From: Anaerolinea sp.
Lineage (GTDB): Bacteria; Chloroflexota; Anaerolineae; SpSt-313
Direction of reading: 5' to 3'
DNA: 36,825 nucleotides
Assembly (NCBI GenBank): GCA_020725765.1
Contig: DYEI01000445.1
Span: 1-36,825 of the forward strand
The number at the start of each line of letters is the position of its first letter. The first letter of the stretch is position 1. The notes beneath the pieces are model-generated. The model did not search any database and was not told the DNA's origin. It saw only the letters and a list, made by a program, of their open reading frames with translations. The position numbers were made by a program, and so were the translations under genes. Of this stretch, positions 8,675 to 17,324 are shown piece by piece.

Positions 8675-9511
8675 CTAAGTCGTAGCAATGGCGATAGACT
8701 TGAATGCCCTGACCTGAGCTGAAATCGCCCGCTCGGTTGGCAGACGCTCGATGCTGGAGGCACCGAAGAATCCGACGACCTCCGGCATCCTGGGCAGAGC
8801 CTTGGCCACGCTCTCGGGCTCGTCGAACGGGCCGCCGTGACAGATGACGAGAATGTCCGGGCGAGCGGCGTGCGCGGCACGGGCAATGGCATTCGCCTTT
8901 TCGATTGCCTGGTCGAGCGTGAGAGCGACCGCTGCGCCAATGGTGCCCGACGTAGTGAGCCCCACGTGTGCCACCAGCTGGTCCGCACCAGCCTCCACCA
9001 TCGCCCTCGCCTGATCTTCATCGAACACGTAAGGCGAGGTGAAGAGGTCCAGTTCATGGGCCAGACGGATCATCTCGATCTCTTTGTCATAGCCCATACC
9101 TGTGGCCTCCAGGTTGGCCCTAAAGCTGCCGTCGATCAGCCCCACAGTCGGAAAGTTCTGGACTCCGGAGAAGCCAATCTCCCGCAGTTGCTTGAGGAAC
9201 ACCGGCATCAGCCGAAAAGGATCTGTGCCGCAGACGCCTGCGAGGACGGGCGTGTCCTTTACGACGGGCAGCACCTCAGAGGCCATCTCGACAACAATGC
9301 CGTTGGCATCGCCGTAGGGCATCAGGCCCGCCAGGGAGCCGCGGCCGGCCATACGATACCGGCCCGAGTTGTAGATGATGATGAGATCAGCGCCGCCTGC
9401 CTCGGCCATCTTGGCAGAAATGCCCGTACCTGCACCACAACCCACAATTGGCCTGCCAGCCTGCAATTGCGCGCGCAGGCGCCGGAGTATCTCGTTGCGT
9501 GGAATAGCCAT
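8675..9511 (-). CDS. Phosphoenolpyruvate hydrolase-family TIM-barrel protein
   Basis: 278 residues, recognised as the TIM-barrel domain that in longer proteins follows a UPF0261 (Tm-1-like) domain. Typical features are [44 protein letters not shown] split over residues 19-61, AGVCGTDPF, the FPTVGLIDG segment and the C-terminal [17 protein letters not shown] at 9511 has an excellent AGGAGGTGA (complement of 9518-9526) 6 nt upstream. The gene lies 123 nt below the UPF0261 gene and 13 nt above the Gfo/Idh/MocA gene. The family is annotated as PEP-hydrolase-like by similarity, with little biochemistry. Here it probably acts on a carboxylated or phosphorylated intermediate of the sugar pathway. 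Confidence 0.85.
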   Translation of the reverse strand: MAIPRNEILRRLRAQLQAGRPIVGCGAGTGISAKMAEAGGADLIIIYNSGRYRMAGRGSLAGLMPYGDANGIVVEMASEVLPVVKDTPVLAGVCGTDPFRLMPVFLKQLREIGFSGVQNFPTVGLIDGSFRANLEATGMGYDKEIEMIRLAHELDLFTSPYVFDEDQARAMVEAGADQLVAHVGLTTSGTIGAAVALTLDQAIEKANAIARAAHAARPDILVICHGGPFDEPESVAKALPRMPEVVGFFGASSIERLPTERAISAQVRAFKSIAIATT

Positions 9512-9603
9512 GGTGTGTCACCTCCTGGTATGTCATGTCCCGCTGCACGCGAGACTGGCGAACGACATGAGCAACCGGGCCCGGCCCACAGGGAAACTGG
9601 CGC

Positions 9604-9619
9604 CGCAACGGGAGTTGCG
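9604..9619 (-). other. Small hairpin between the UPF0261 and PEP-hydrolase-family genes
   Basis: CGCAAC and GTTGCG form a 6-bp stem with a GGGA loop, 16 nt after the UPF0261 stop. No T-run follows. It may be an mRNA-processing or stabilising element, or chance. Confidence 0.3.
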
Positions 9620-9634
9620 CCGCTCTCGGCCACA

Positions 9635-10876
9635 TTACGATGCCTCGCACAAAGCCCCCCCTGCACTCTCAGCCAGCATGTCCAGAAGAGTGGCGGCTGC
9701 GCGGTCCGCAAACTCGGGGTCATTGATGTTGTTGTCCATCTCGATCACCGGGATCCCCGGCCTGATGTTCCGACGGATCGCGTCATAGCAGGCCTGGTCG
9801 GCCTGTGGATCCCAGAAAGCCCCCCCGGGGCTGTCGAGCATGGACACACCCCTTAACGGTAGGAGGATAGCCACCGGTCCGCGCGCCGCATTGGCTGCTG
9901 CCGCGAGCATCTCGCCGATTCGGGTGTTCTCCTCCACGTTCGTACGTAGCAGCGTAACGTTGGGGTTCCACTGATAGAGCAGGCGGCCTCTGTAGCGCTC
10001 GGGCACGGTATCCGGGGCCCCGAAGTTGGCCATGTCCACACAGCCAGGAACCAGCACGGCCGGGATGCCCGCTCGCGAGGCAGCGAGGCACCGTTCAGGC
10101 CCGGCGCTGAACACACCACCACAGACGTGGTCCGCCAGCTCCGTCGTCGTGATGTCTAGTGATCCCGCAATGTAACCGTCCGCGATCAGGCTCTCCATCG
10201 TCCGCCCACCGGTTCCAGTAGCGTGGAAGACGAGCACTTCATAGCCAGCGGCCTCTAGAATACTCCGCGCCCTATCGACAGCCTTGGTCGTGTTGCCAAA
10301 CATGGAGGCAGTGATAAGAGGCTTATCCACAGCTGCCGGCGGCGCATCAACCTGGACCATGCCGGCGATGGCTCCCGCCGCATTCGCAAAGATCCTGCGG
10401 CTGATTCGGTTGATGCCAGCGACGTCGACGATGGAGGGAATGAAGGTAATATCCCTGGTACCAGCATAGGCACTTACGTCTCCGCCACCGACCGTCGAGA
10501 CCATGACTTTGGGCACTCCAACCGGCAGCACACGCATGCCTGACGTGGCGACAGAGGTCCCGCCGGTTCCGCCCATGCCGAGTATACCATCGAGCTTGCC
10601 CTCGTCGTAGAGCCGGCGCACGATCACCGCGAGCCCTGTGGCCATGGTCTTCATGGCCTCATCCTTGTGCTGGCCAGAACTCAGATACGACAGGTCTCCT
10701 CCCGCGGCGCGTGCTACTTCGTCGCGGGTCACGTCGGGCGGGAAGGCTGGTTCCCCGAGGACGCCAAAATCGACCACCAGCGTCTTCAGACCCTGGGCCG
10801 CGATCAAGTCCCGGACGAACGCAAACTCCTGGCCTTTTGTGTCCAGAGCCCCGACCAACACGACTGTCTTGGACAT
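9635..10876 (-). CDS. UPF0261 / Tm-1-like ATP-binding domain protein
   Basis: 413 residues. ATG at 10876 is used because the family-typical start SKTVVLVGALDTKGQE follows at once and a purine-rich AAGGGGGCAAGG precedes; the upstream 20 in-frame residues look non-coding. Family motifs are GALDTKG, GMGGTGGTSVAT (about residues 97-108), STVGGGDVSAYAGTRDITFIPS split over the next segment, HATGTGGRTME and PGCVDMANFG. The same domain forms the N-terminal half of tomato Tm-1, where the C-terminal half is the PEP-hydrolase-like barrel encoded here by the next gene. So this is the split, two-gene form of a protein that is fused elsewhere. The bacterial function is unknown; the location in a sugar operon suggests a catabolic role. 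Confidence 0.88.
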   Translation of the reverse strand: MSKTVVLVGALDTKGQEFAFVRDLIAAQGLKTLVVDFGVLGEPAFPPDVTRDEVARAAGGDLSYLSSGQHKDEAMKTMATGLAVIVRRLYDEGKLDGILGMGGTGGTSVATSGMRVLPVGVPKVMVSTVGGGDVSAYAGTRDITFIPSIVDVAGINRISRRIFANAAGAIAGMVQVDAPPAAVDKPLITASMFGNTTKAVDRARSILEAAGYEVLVFHATGTGGRTMESLIADGYIAGSLDITTTELADHVCGGVFSAGPERCLAASRAGIPAVLVPGCVDMANFGAPDTVPERYRGRLLYQWNPNVTLLRTNVEENTRIGEMLAAAANAARGPVAILLPLRGVSMLDSPGGAFWDPQADQACYDAIRRNIRPGIPVIEMDNNINDPEFADRAAATLLDMLAESAGGALCEAS

Positions 10877-11026
10877 AGCCCTTGCCCCCTTTGTGCACTC
10901 CTGCTGCGAAAGGAAACAGACAGACGAGCAGAGCACAACTCGCCCCCAGCGCTCGCCCAGTCGACGCCATTTCCTGTGCGAGCTACCTCCGCCTTTGAGC
11001 TCCTCTCTCCAGCACCCACGGCCCTT

Positions 11027-12076
11027 TCAGTCTGCAACTGGCGTCGTAAGTCGTCCTTGATAGCAGTCGTCATCCCAGGCAGTTGCCCGGAAACGAGGCT
11101 CACCGCCGTTCAGCACAGTGATAACGTCACGGCAAGCATCAGTGAAGCACCGGCGATGGCAATAGGTCGCATCGCCCGCGATGTGCGGTGTGGGGAGGAC
11201 GCACGGATGCTTTCGGAAGAAAGCGTCGGCTGGCGGCGGCTCGGGCGCGAAGACGTCTACAGCAGCCATCAGTTCCCCGGCGCGGACTCGGCGCCAAAGT
11301 GCTTCCTGCTCCACTACCGCCATGCGGGTCACGAGCACAAGCAGTGCTCCCTTCGGCAAGGCATCGATCACCGCTGCATTGATGATGCCCAGAGTTGCGG
11401 GCGTGGGAGGGATGCCGATCACCAGTATCTCGCTTGAGCTGGCCAACTCGACCAGCGAGCGCGCTGGAAGAACCCCGTAGCGCGCGAACACCTCCCGACC
11501 AACGAAGGGGTCGTAACCTCTTACCGTGCATTTGAAAGGCTCGAGGAGCTCAGCGTATCGTCGATTGATACTCCCAAGGCCCGCCAGGCCGACATTGCGC
11601 CCTGTGAGATCGCCGAAAACAAACTCTGGGTTCGCCCACGATTCGCGCTTCCACTCCCCCCTGCGCACAATCTCTATGGCCGCTGGGATGTTCCTGATCA
11701 GGTTGAGTGTCATCGCCAGGGCAAACTCGGCTACCGAGGGGGTCATGCTGCGCGAGGTATCGATGACCACGACTCCGCGCCGATCGAGCTCGGCAAAGTC
11801 CATCCATCCGGCAAAGCGGTTGTCAAACGTGCCAGCAAGAACCTTCAGGCCAGCAGCTTGGGACCATGTCTCACGAGTTGTAGGTGGGATGAACCATGGG
11901 CTGATCACGACTGCGTCACACGTGCGGACGAGTTCCCCGAAGCGCGCAATGCCTTCCGCGCGAGACTCTGCCTCCAGCGTCACTACCTGTACTCGGCCTT
12001 GGGCCTCAAGCAAGGCCAGACCCTCCTGCGTAACAACGCGTGCACCTTTGGCTGGTTCGAGCACGGCAAAACGCAT
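11027..12076 (-). CDS. D-2-hydroxyacid dehydrogenase (phosphoglycerate dehydrogenase-like)
   Basis: A 349-residue NAD-dependent D-isomer-specific 2-hydroxyacid dehydrogenase. The catalytic triad is visible as R251 (LVTRMAVVEQEAL), E279 (VFAPEPPP) and H298 (LPTPHIAGDA). The dinucleotide loop is GLGSIN (166-171), with Asn where most relatives have the third Gly. ATG at 12076 is preceded by AGGAGTGA with good spacing. It interconverts a 2-keto acid and a D-2-hydroxy acid, which suits a pathway in which an imported sugar is oxidised to an acid and then shortened. It lies below the second binding-protein gene, with a strong hairpin between them, and above the UPF0261 gene across a 150-nt gap. Confidence 0.88.
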   Translation of the reverse strand: MRFAVLEPAKGARVVTQEGLALLEAQGRVQVVTLEAESRAEGIARFGELVRTCDAVVISPWFIPPTTRETWSQAAGLKVLAGTFDNRFAGWMDFAELDRRGVVVIDTSRSMTPSVAEFALAMTLNLIRNIPAAIEIVRRGEWKRESWANPEFVFGDLTGRNVGLAGLGSINRRYAELLEPFKCTVRGYDPFVGREVFARYGVLPARSLVELASSSEILVIGIPPTPATLGIINAAVIDALPKGALLVLVTRMAVVEQEALWRRVRAGELMAAVDVFAPEPPPADAFFRKHPCVLPTPHIAGDATYCHRRCFTDACRDVITVLNGGEPRFRATAWDDDCYQGRLTTPVAD

Positions 12077-12124
12077 ACGTCACTCCTGCCGCGATGGGCT
12101 GGCGATACGAACACGCGGTTCTTG

Positions 12125-12151
12125 GGGTGGGCCGGCGTGGCCGGCCCACCC
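12125..12151 (-). terminator. Strong GC hairpin after the second binding-protein gene
   Basis: GGGTGGGCCGGC (12125-12136) and GCCGGCCCACCC (12140-12151) form a perfect 12-bp stem with a 3-nt loop, 21 nt after the binding-protein stop at 12173. There is no U-run in the transcript, so partial termination or protection of the upstream mRNA 3' end is more likely than full termination. Confidence 0.6.
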
Positions 12152-12172
12152 ATTCCCTTCCCACAGGCCGTG

Positions 12173-13516
12173 TCAATGAGTGGCCTTATAGTTCTCGATC
12201 TCCTTCTCCACCGCAGCCTGAGCATCCGCTGCAGCCTGCTCCGGTGTCTTTACGCCAGACCAGACCTCGTCGAACGCCGTGGCAAGCGGACCAAACCAGT
12301 GCGGCGCCTCCAGAACGAAAGGCAGCGATCTGGTAACCTCCATACTCTCTACGATCACCGGCCACCCCGGCACAGCTTCGAGCAGAGACGGATCTCTGGC
12401 CACGTCTTTCCGCGCCGGCATCGTGCCCGTAGCCTTGGCGATCTGGAGTTGCACTTCCTTCGAGGCCAGGTACTTGATGAACTCCCAGGCGCCATCAGGA
12501 TTCTTTGCACCGTTTGGTATTTCCAGGTCAAACCCAGCCCCCCACGAGCCAGGGGTCCGGTTGCGAGGCACGAGTGCCACGCCCCAATTCAGTTGACCCC
12601 CGTACTTTTGCAGCTCGCCAATGTAACCGCTCGTCTGGACGATCATGGCCACCTGGCCACTTATGAAGGGATCCTGCGCTCCGCCGCCGAATCCCGAGGC
12701 GAAATTCTGCAACGTCTCCTTGCCGTAGTGCTCCACCCACTTTCTGTAGAAGTACAGGGTCTCGATAACCTCGGGTTCGGTGAGATGCGGTCGGCCCTCT
12801 TCGTCGACTAGCAGCGCCCCGTTCGTGTAGAGAATTGTGAATGGCCAGCAGTTGCCCCACTGCGGGCTAAAGCCTACGCGCACGAGGTTCCCGGCAGCAT
12901 CCTTCTTGTCGAGCTTCACGGCATAGTCATACCACTCGTCCCAGGTCTTCGGCGGTTGTTCGGGATCCAGACCAGCCTCTTTGAAGAAATCCTTGTTGTA
13001 GAAGAGGACACGCGTGTCCGGCATGAAGGGGACGCCCCAGACCTGCCCTTTCCACGTTACTGCCTTCTGCTGATAGTCCCAGAATAGGGTCATGTCAAAA
13101 CTGTCCTGCTGGATGTATGCATCCAGTGGGATGATCTGCTTCGCCTCAGCCTTCTGCCCCGCGGAACCTGTCATCAACACATCCGGCGGATCCCCTGCGG
13201 CTATGGCCGCCAGGGCTTTCTGGTCATACGTCCAAAAGTCCGTGAAAACGGGCTCGACGACATAGTCGGGATTGTTTGCGTTAAAGTCGGCGATGACCTT
13301 GTCGAACACATCGCGGTACGCGCCAGACCCGAAGATATGCCAGAAGGTCACCTTGCTCCGCTCTTTCGGGACCGCCACAGTCTCTCTAACGACCGTCGTC
13401 GACTGCTTTTCCACGACGACCGTCTCCCTCACGAGCTGTGGCTTGGCCGGTGTGCACGATGCGAGGAGCGCGGCCACCAGACTCACCGCGACCAACGTAT
13501 AGAGCACGGGTTTCAT
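12173..13516 (-). CDS. Sugar ABC transporter substrate-binding lipoprotein (second copy)
   Basis: A 447-residue extracellular solute-binding protein of the family 1 (MalE-like) type. ATG at 13516 is preceded by AGGAGG 7 nt upstream. The lipoprotein signal ends LLASC, so C21 is the lipidation site. It is followed by a repetitive linker (VRETVVVEKQ...VVRETVAVPKE) that spaces the domain from the membrane. The mature part opens with KVTFWHIFGSG and contains IAAGDPPDVLM, WGVPFMPDTRVLFYNK, a PPKTWDEW segment and PDGAWEFIKYLAS, all family-typical. It is a clear paralogue of the protein at 15731-17077; the last 40 residues are nearly identical. It follows the two permease genes after a 243-nt gap with no recognised feature. 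It binds a mono- or oligosaccharide for the shared permeases. Confidence 0.92.
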   Translation of the reverse strand: MKPVLYTLVAVSLVAALLASCTPAKPQLVRETVVVEKQSTTVVRETVAVPKERSKVTFWHIFGSGAYRDVFDKVIADFNANNPDYVVEPVFTDFWTYDQKALAAIAAGDPPDVLMTGSAGQKAEAKQIIPLDAYIQQDSFDMTLFWDYQQKAVTWKGQVWGVPFMPDTRVLFYNKDFFKEAGLDPEQPPKTWDEWYDYAVKLDKKDAAGNLVRVGFSPQWGNCWPFTILYTNGALLVDEEGRPHLTEPEVIETLYFYRKWVEHYGKETLQNFASGFGGGAQDPFISGQVAMIVQTSGYIGELQKYGGQLNWGVALVPRNRTPGSWGAGFDLEIPNGAKNPDGAWEFIKYLASKEVQLQIAKATGTMPARKDVARDPSLLEAVPGWPVIVESMEVTRSLPFVLEAPHWFGPLATAFDEVWSGVKTPEQAAADAQAAVEKEIENYKATH

Positions 13517-13759
13517 CGCCTTACCTCCTGTTCTCCAGACATGAACCCAGCGAGTACGGCCGGACCCGCGCCGGCTGCCGACGCACTTTGGTACCACCGT
13601 ATGCACCTGTTCAGCAACGACTACGATGAGAACGGCTCTCTAGATCAACGCCACAACGCGCCGGTGCACCTCGCACAACGCCTATCGAGCACATGTTCCA
13701 CCGCAGCCCCCTTACCGAGGCGTTTTGCAGGAGAACGACCAGCAAGCTGGCTAGGCCGC

Positions 13760-14632
13760 CTAACCCTTCAGTCCAGTGAGCGTGATACCCTGCACAAAGA
13801 AACGTTGCCCGAGGAAGAAAATGACCAGTGTCGGCGTCAGAACGACCAGCGATGCTGCCATCAGCTCCTGCCAATCAACCCTGTACTGCATACGAAAGTA
13901 CTGCAGGCCAACCTGCAGCGTGAACATCCTTTCCTTCGTCAGGTAAAGCAGTGGCCCCATAAAGTCGTTCCAGGTGAACAGGAAGGTGAAGACGGCAACA
14001 GTCGCAAGGGCCGGCCGGGATAGGGGTAGTATGATCGACCACCAGATGCGCAAATGAGAGCAACCGTCTATGAAGGCCGCATCACTTAGCTCAGCAGGGA
14101 TGCTGGTAAAGAACTGCCGCAGCAGGAACGTGTAGAAAGCCCCGCCGAAAAACCAGGGGACGATCAGGGGCAGGAAGGTGTTCACCCAGCCTAGCCTCGA
14201 ATAAAGCACGTATACCGGGATCATTGTCACCTGGCCCGGCAGCATCATCGTGCTGATGAGTACTATGAACAGGAAATTCCGGGCCGGCCATTTGACACGC
14301 GCGAAAGAATAGGCCACTAGGGAAGCACTCAACACCGCGCCGACTACAGGGATAAACGAGGTGATGCACGAGTTGCGTAGAAACAGCAGGAAAGGCATCC
14401 TGCTCAGAGCCCTTGGATAGTTCTCCCAGGCTACCGGATTGGGGATCCAGACGGTTGGCACCCGGTACACCTGGTCATTCGTCTTCAGTGACGTCGACAG
14501 CATCCAGACAAGCGGAAGGAGAAAGAGAAAGCTGCCCCCCAGGAGCCATAGAAAGACAAGACTTCGCCAACTGTAGCTTCTGAGCTTTCGACTTTGCCAC
14601 CAGGGGCCCCGCCTTACGTACTGCCGCTGCAC
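13760..14632 (-). CDS. Sugar ABC transporter permease, MalG/UgpE type
   Basis: A 290-residue inner-membrane permease with about six hydrophobic segments. The EAA loop that docks the ATPase is DAAFIDGCSHLRIWW followed by SIILPL (about residues 195-215). The C-terminus GITLTGLKG is the usual MalG-type ending. The start is one base after the stop of the MalF-type permease gene, so the two are translationally coupled. No ATPase gene lies in the locus; a housekeeping MsmX/UgpC-type ATPase elsewhere is expected, as is common for this transporter class. Confidence 0.92.
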   Translation of the reverse strand: MQRQYVRRGPWWQSRKLRSYSWRSLVFLWLLGGSFLFLLPLVWMLSTSLKTNDQVYRVPTVWIPNPVAWENYPRALSRMPFLLFLRNSCITSFIPVVGAVLSASLVAYSFARVKWPARNFLFIVLISTMMLPGQVTMIPVYVLYSRLGWVNTFLPLIVPWFFGGAFYTFLLRQFFTSIPAELSDAAFIDGCSHLRIWWSIILPLSRPALATVAVFTFLFTWNDFMGPLLYLTKERMFTLQVGLQYFRMQYRVDWQELMAASLVVLTPTLVIFFLGQRFFVQGITLTGLKG

Positions 14633-14633
14633 G

Positions 14634-15584
14634 TCAGATGCCTCCTTCCGGCCCGCTCTCGTAATGCACCCAGTAGCGCGCGACGCGGAACTGAAGCATA
14701 GTCAGTATGAATATGATGATAAACAGAATCCAGGCCATGGCTGAGGCGTAGCCCATCTTCAGCTCTGAGAAGGCGCGCCGGAACAGGTAGAGGACGTAGA
14801 ATAGTAGCGAATCACGTGGGCCCGCTCCAGTGTCGACACCGCTGCTTTCGACCCACACGTACGCCTGGGTGAAGACCTGAAACGACCCGATGATCGTCGT
14901 GATCACGTTGAAGAAGATCGTAGGTGATAGCATGGGTATTGTGACGTGCCAGAAGCGCCGCCAGCCGTTCGCACCATCGATCTCTGCCGCCTCATAGAGA
15001 TGCTGCGGCACCCCCTGGAGACCTGCCAGATAGATGATCATGGTGCCGCCAACGCTCCACAGGCTCATGAGAACCAAAGCTGGTTTGGCCCACTCGGCGC
15101 TAGAGAGCCAGGGTGGCCCTTTGATTCCGACCCAGGAGAGCATCGTATTAACCAGGCCAAACCGCGGGTTCAGAACCCACAGCCACAACATGGCGTTGGC
15201 AACGCCGGAGACCACTGACGGAAGATAGTAGATGGTGCGGAAGATGTTCCGCCCCGGGACGGGCTGGTTCATCAGTGTGGCTAGGAAGAGCCCGTTCACC
15301 ACAGTGAGGGGCACCACCAACCCCGCATAGTAGGCAGTGTTGTAGAGGCTGATGCGGAACTTGGGGTCATCGAAGAAGAGGATGCGGTAATTCGCGAGTC
15401 CGATCCACCGCGGCGGAGTAGTGATGTTAAAGTTCGTAAAGCTATAATAGAATGAGAGCACGATGGGTCCCGCCGTGAACACCAGAAAGCCAATGAGCCA
15501 GGGCGACGCCATCAGGAAGCCAGTGCACGTCTCACGCCAAAACCGCCTGCTTCTCCCCAAAGGCTTGGCCAGACCGTACGCCAT
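14634..15584 (-). CDS. Sugar ABC transporter permease, MalF/UgpA type
   Basis: A 316-residue permease with an N-terminal FLMASPWLIGFLVFTAGPI segment, the PPRWIGLANY motif and about six membrane segments. The EAA loop is EAAEIDGANGWRRFW followed by HVTIPMLSP. It pairs with the following MalG-type permease to form the membrane channel. The gene begins 146 nt after the first binding-protein gene. That gap contains a long hairpin, which suggests a lower transcript level for the permeases than for the binding protein. Confidence 0.92.
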   Translation of the reverse strand: MAYGLAKPLGRSRRFWRETCTGFLMASPWLIGFLVFTAGPIVLSFYYSFTNFNITTPPRWIGLANYRILFFDDPKFRISLYNTAYYAGLVVPLTVVNGLFLATLMNQPVPGRNIFRTIYYLPSVVSGVANAMLWLWVLNPRFGLVNTMLSWVGIKGPPWLSSAEWAKPALVLMSLWSVGGTMIIYLAGLQGVPQHLYEAAEIDGANGWRRFWHVTIPMLSPTIFFNVITTIIGSFQVFTQAYVWVESSGVDTGAGPRDSLLFYVLYLFRRAFSELKMGYASAMAWILFIIIFILTMLQFRVARYWVHYESGPEGGI

Positions 15585-15670
15585 CTCGCCTTCTCCTGCC
15601 CCTTCCTGCCATGTCGAGCCTGTACTACGGCGGATAGCCGGCGCACCGACACCCAGAATCCGGTTCCACT

Positions 15671-15716
15671 CGAGAGCCTCGATGGGTCCGATCTCCTTGG
15701 CCCACCGAGGCTCTCG
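15671..15716 (-). terminator. Long hairpin between binding protein and permease genes
   Basis: CGAGAGCCTCG (15671-15681) pairs perfectly with CGAGGCTCTCG (15706-15716). After one A.C mismatch the stem continues with TGGG (15683-15686) and CCCA (15701-15704). It lies 14 nt past the binding-protein stop on the minus strand. There is no U-run. Placement matches stem-loops known between malE and malF that stabilise binding-protein mRNA. Confidence 0.6.
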
Positions 15717-15730
15717 TCTACCGATCTGCC

Positions 15731-17077
15731 CTACTGAGTCGCCCTAAAGTTCTCGATCTCTTTCTCAACTGCAGCCTGCGCGTCCGCAGCAGCCTGCTCC
15801 GGAGTCTTGATTCCAGACCACACTTCCTCGAATGCCGTCGCCAGGGGCCCGATCCAGCTGGGCGCTTCCAGGACGAACGGGAGCACCCTTGTCACCTTGA
15901 GGGCTTCCAGGATAACCTCCCAGCCGGGCACTGCCTCGACAAGCTCTGGAGCGGTACCGACGTCCTTGTAGGGTGGCAGGACACCCGTAACCTTCGCATA
16001 CTCGAGTGTAGCCTCCCTGGAAGTGAAGTACTTGATAAACTCCCAGGCCCCGTCCGGGTTCTTGGCACCAACCGGAATCCGCAGGTGGACGCCACCGCCT
16101 CCCCAGCTACTCGGTGTCCTGTTGTAGGGGACAAGCGCGATACCCCACTTCATTTCCGGCGCGTACTGCTGAAGCGTCCCCACGTAGCTGTTAGTCTGGA
16201 CGATCATGGACACCTGCCCGCTGATAAACGGGTCCTGCGCGCCAGTTCCGAAGCCCGCCGCGAAGGTCTCGAGGTTCTCCTTGCCGTAGTGATCCACCCA
16301 CTTCTTGTACCAGCGCAGGGTCTCCAACACCTCGGGCGTAGTGAACTGCGGTCTGCCACTCTCATCGATAAGCACCGCTCCATTCGTGTGCAGGAAGGTG
16401 AAGGGCCAGCAGTTCCCCCAGGTAGGAGAGAACCCTACTCGGACAAAGTTCCCGCTTGCATCTTTCTTGTCGAGTCTGAGAGCATACTCGAACAACTCAT
16501 CCCAGGTCTTCGGAGGGCGCTCTGGATCCAGTCCTACCTCGGCAAAATGTGCCTTGTTGTAGTAGAACAACCGGGTGTCAGGCCCCCACGGAATACCCCA
16601 GACATGCCCCTTATACACGATGTCGTCCTGGCAATAGTCCCAAAAAGCGCTGATATCGAACTTGTCTCGCTCGATGTACTCGTCCAGCGGGACGATCTGC
16701 TTGGCCTCAGCCTGCTTGCCTATCTGTCCCACCATGAAGACGTCAGGTGGGTCGCCGGCCGCGATCGCGGCGAGTGCCTTCTGCTCGGCGACCCAAAAGT
16801 CCGTGTAGAATGGTTCCACAACATAGTCTGGGTTGGTGGCATTGAAGTCAGCCACAAACCTGTCGATCAGGTCCCGCTTGGGTCCCGAGCCATAGATATG
16901 CCAGAAGGCGACTTTGGTCCGCGTTTTCGCCACGGCCACCGTCTCCTTCACGACGGTGGTCGCCTGCCTCTCCACTATGACTGTTTCCCGCACAATTTGG
17001 GGCTGGGCAGGGGTGCAGGAGGTTAGCAGGGCGAGCACAATTCCAAAAGCTAGCAGCGGGTAGTAAGTGCCTCTCAT
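15731..17077 (-). CDS. Sugar ABC transporter substrate-binding lipoprotein (first copy)
   Basis: A 448-residue family 1 extracellular solute-binding protein. ATG at 17077 has AGGAGG (complement of 17085-17090) 7 nt upstream. The lipobox is LLTSC with C21 as the lipid anchor, followed by the repetitive linker VRETVIVERQ...VVKETVAVAK. The mature domain opens KVAFWHIYGSG and keeps the motifs of the second copy: IAAGDPPDVFM, WGIPWGPDTRLFYYNK, VGFSPTWGNCWPF, SGQVSMIVQT and PDGAWEFIKYF. It is the first gene of the minus-strand sugar locus, 247 nt below the regulator gene. Having two binding proteins for one permease pair suggests two related ligands. Differences between the copies cluster around the aromatic and charged positions near WGIP, where sugar specificity would be set. 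Confidence 0.93.
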   Translation of the reverse strand: MRGTYYPLLAFGIVLALLTSCTPAQPQIVRETVIVERQATTVVKETVAVAKTRTKVAFWHIYGSGPKRDLIDRFVADFNATNPDYVVEPFYTDFWVAEQKALAAIAAGDPPDVFMVGQIGKQAEAKQIVPLDEYIERDKFDISAFWDYCQDDIVYKGHVWGIPWGPDTRLFYYNKAHFAEVGLDPERPPKTWDELFEYALRLDKKDASGNFVRVGFSPTWGNCWPFTFLHTNGAVLIDESGRPQFTTPEVLETLRWYKKWVDHYGKENLETFAAGFGTGAQDPFISGQVSMIVQTNSYVGTLQQYAPEMKWGIALVPYNRTPSSWGGGGVHLRIPVGAKNPDGAWEFIKYFTSREATLEYAKVTGVLPPYKDVGTAPELVEAVPGWEVILEALKVTRVLPFVLEAPSWIGPLATAFEEVWSGIKTPEQAAADAQAAVEKEIENFRATQ

Positions 17078-17242
17078 CGGTGTCCCTCCTCTCGGTTGAG
17101 TGCGGTTGGCGCACGCGAGCTCGCCAAGCTCCCGGCAGACAGCCACGTTACTCTGGCATGGGCCTCCTTACACCCACACTCGGAGAGGGTAGCCTCGGCC
17201 CCCCGTGGTCACAGCGCCTCGCCTGAGATGAGGCCACAACAC

Positions 17243-17266
17243 AGCTGCCATCTTCGATAGCTGCCA
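17243..17266. promoter_or_regulatory. Direct repeat upstream of the first binding-protein gene
   Basis: AGCTGCCA occurs at 17243-17250 and again at 17259-17266, a 16-bp period. This is in the 247-nt gap between the regulator stop and the binding-protein start. It could be an operator for the neighbouring regulator or chance; no good -10/-35 pair was seen nearby. Confidence 0.25.
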
Positions 17267-17324
17267 GGAACCTCGGTCGAGCATCAGGCAACGCCCGAGG
17301 GCCAGGTCGCGCGCGGACGTCTGG

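Noticed and set aside
7363-8685. Plus-strand open frame of 440 codons including a Ser/His/Arg repeat protein segment
   Set aside because: The repetitive peptide is the CACGYYT array translated in three successive frames by its 7-bp period; the rest is antisense to the Gfo/Idh/MocA gene.
8662-9057. N-terminal extension of the Gfo/Idh/MocA protein
   Set aside because: The extra 132 residues are Arg/Ser-rich, lack family similarity and overlap the well-supported PEP-hydrolase-family gene in another frame.
11858-12811. Plus-strand open frame of 317 codons
   Set aside because: It crosses antisense over two real minus-strand genes and the hairpin between them; no recognisable motif.
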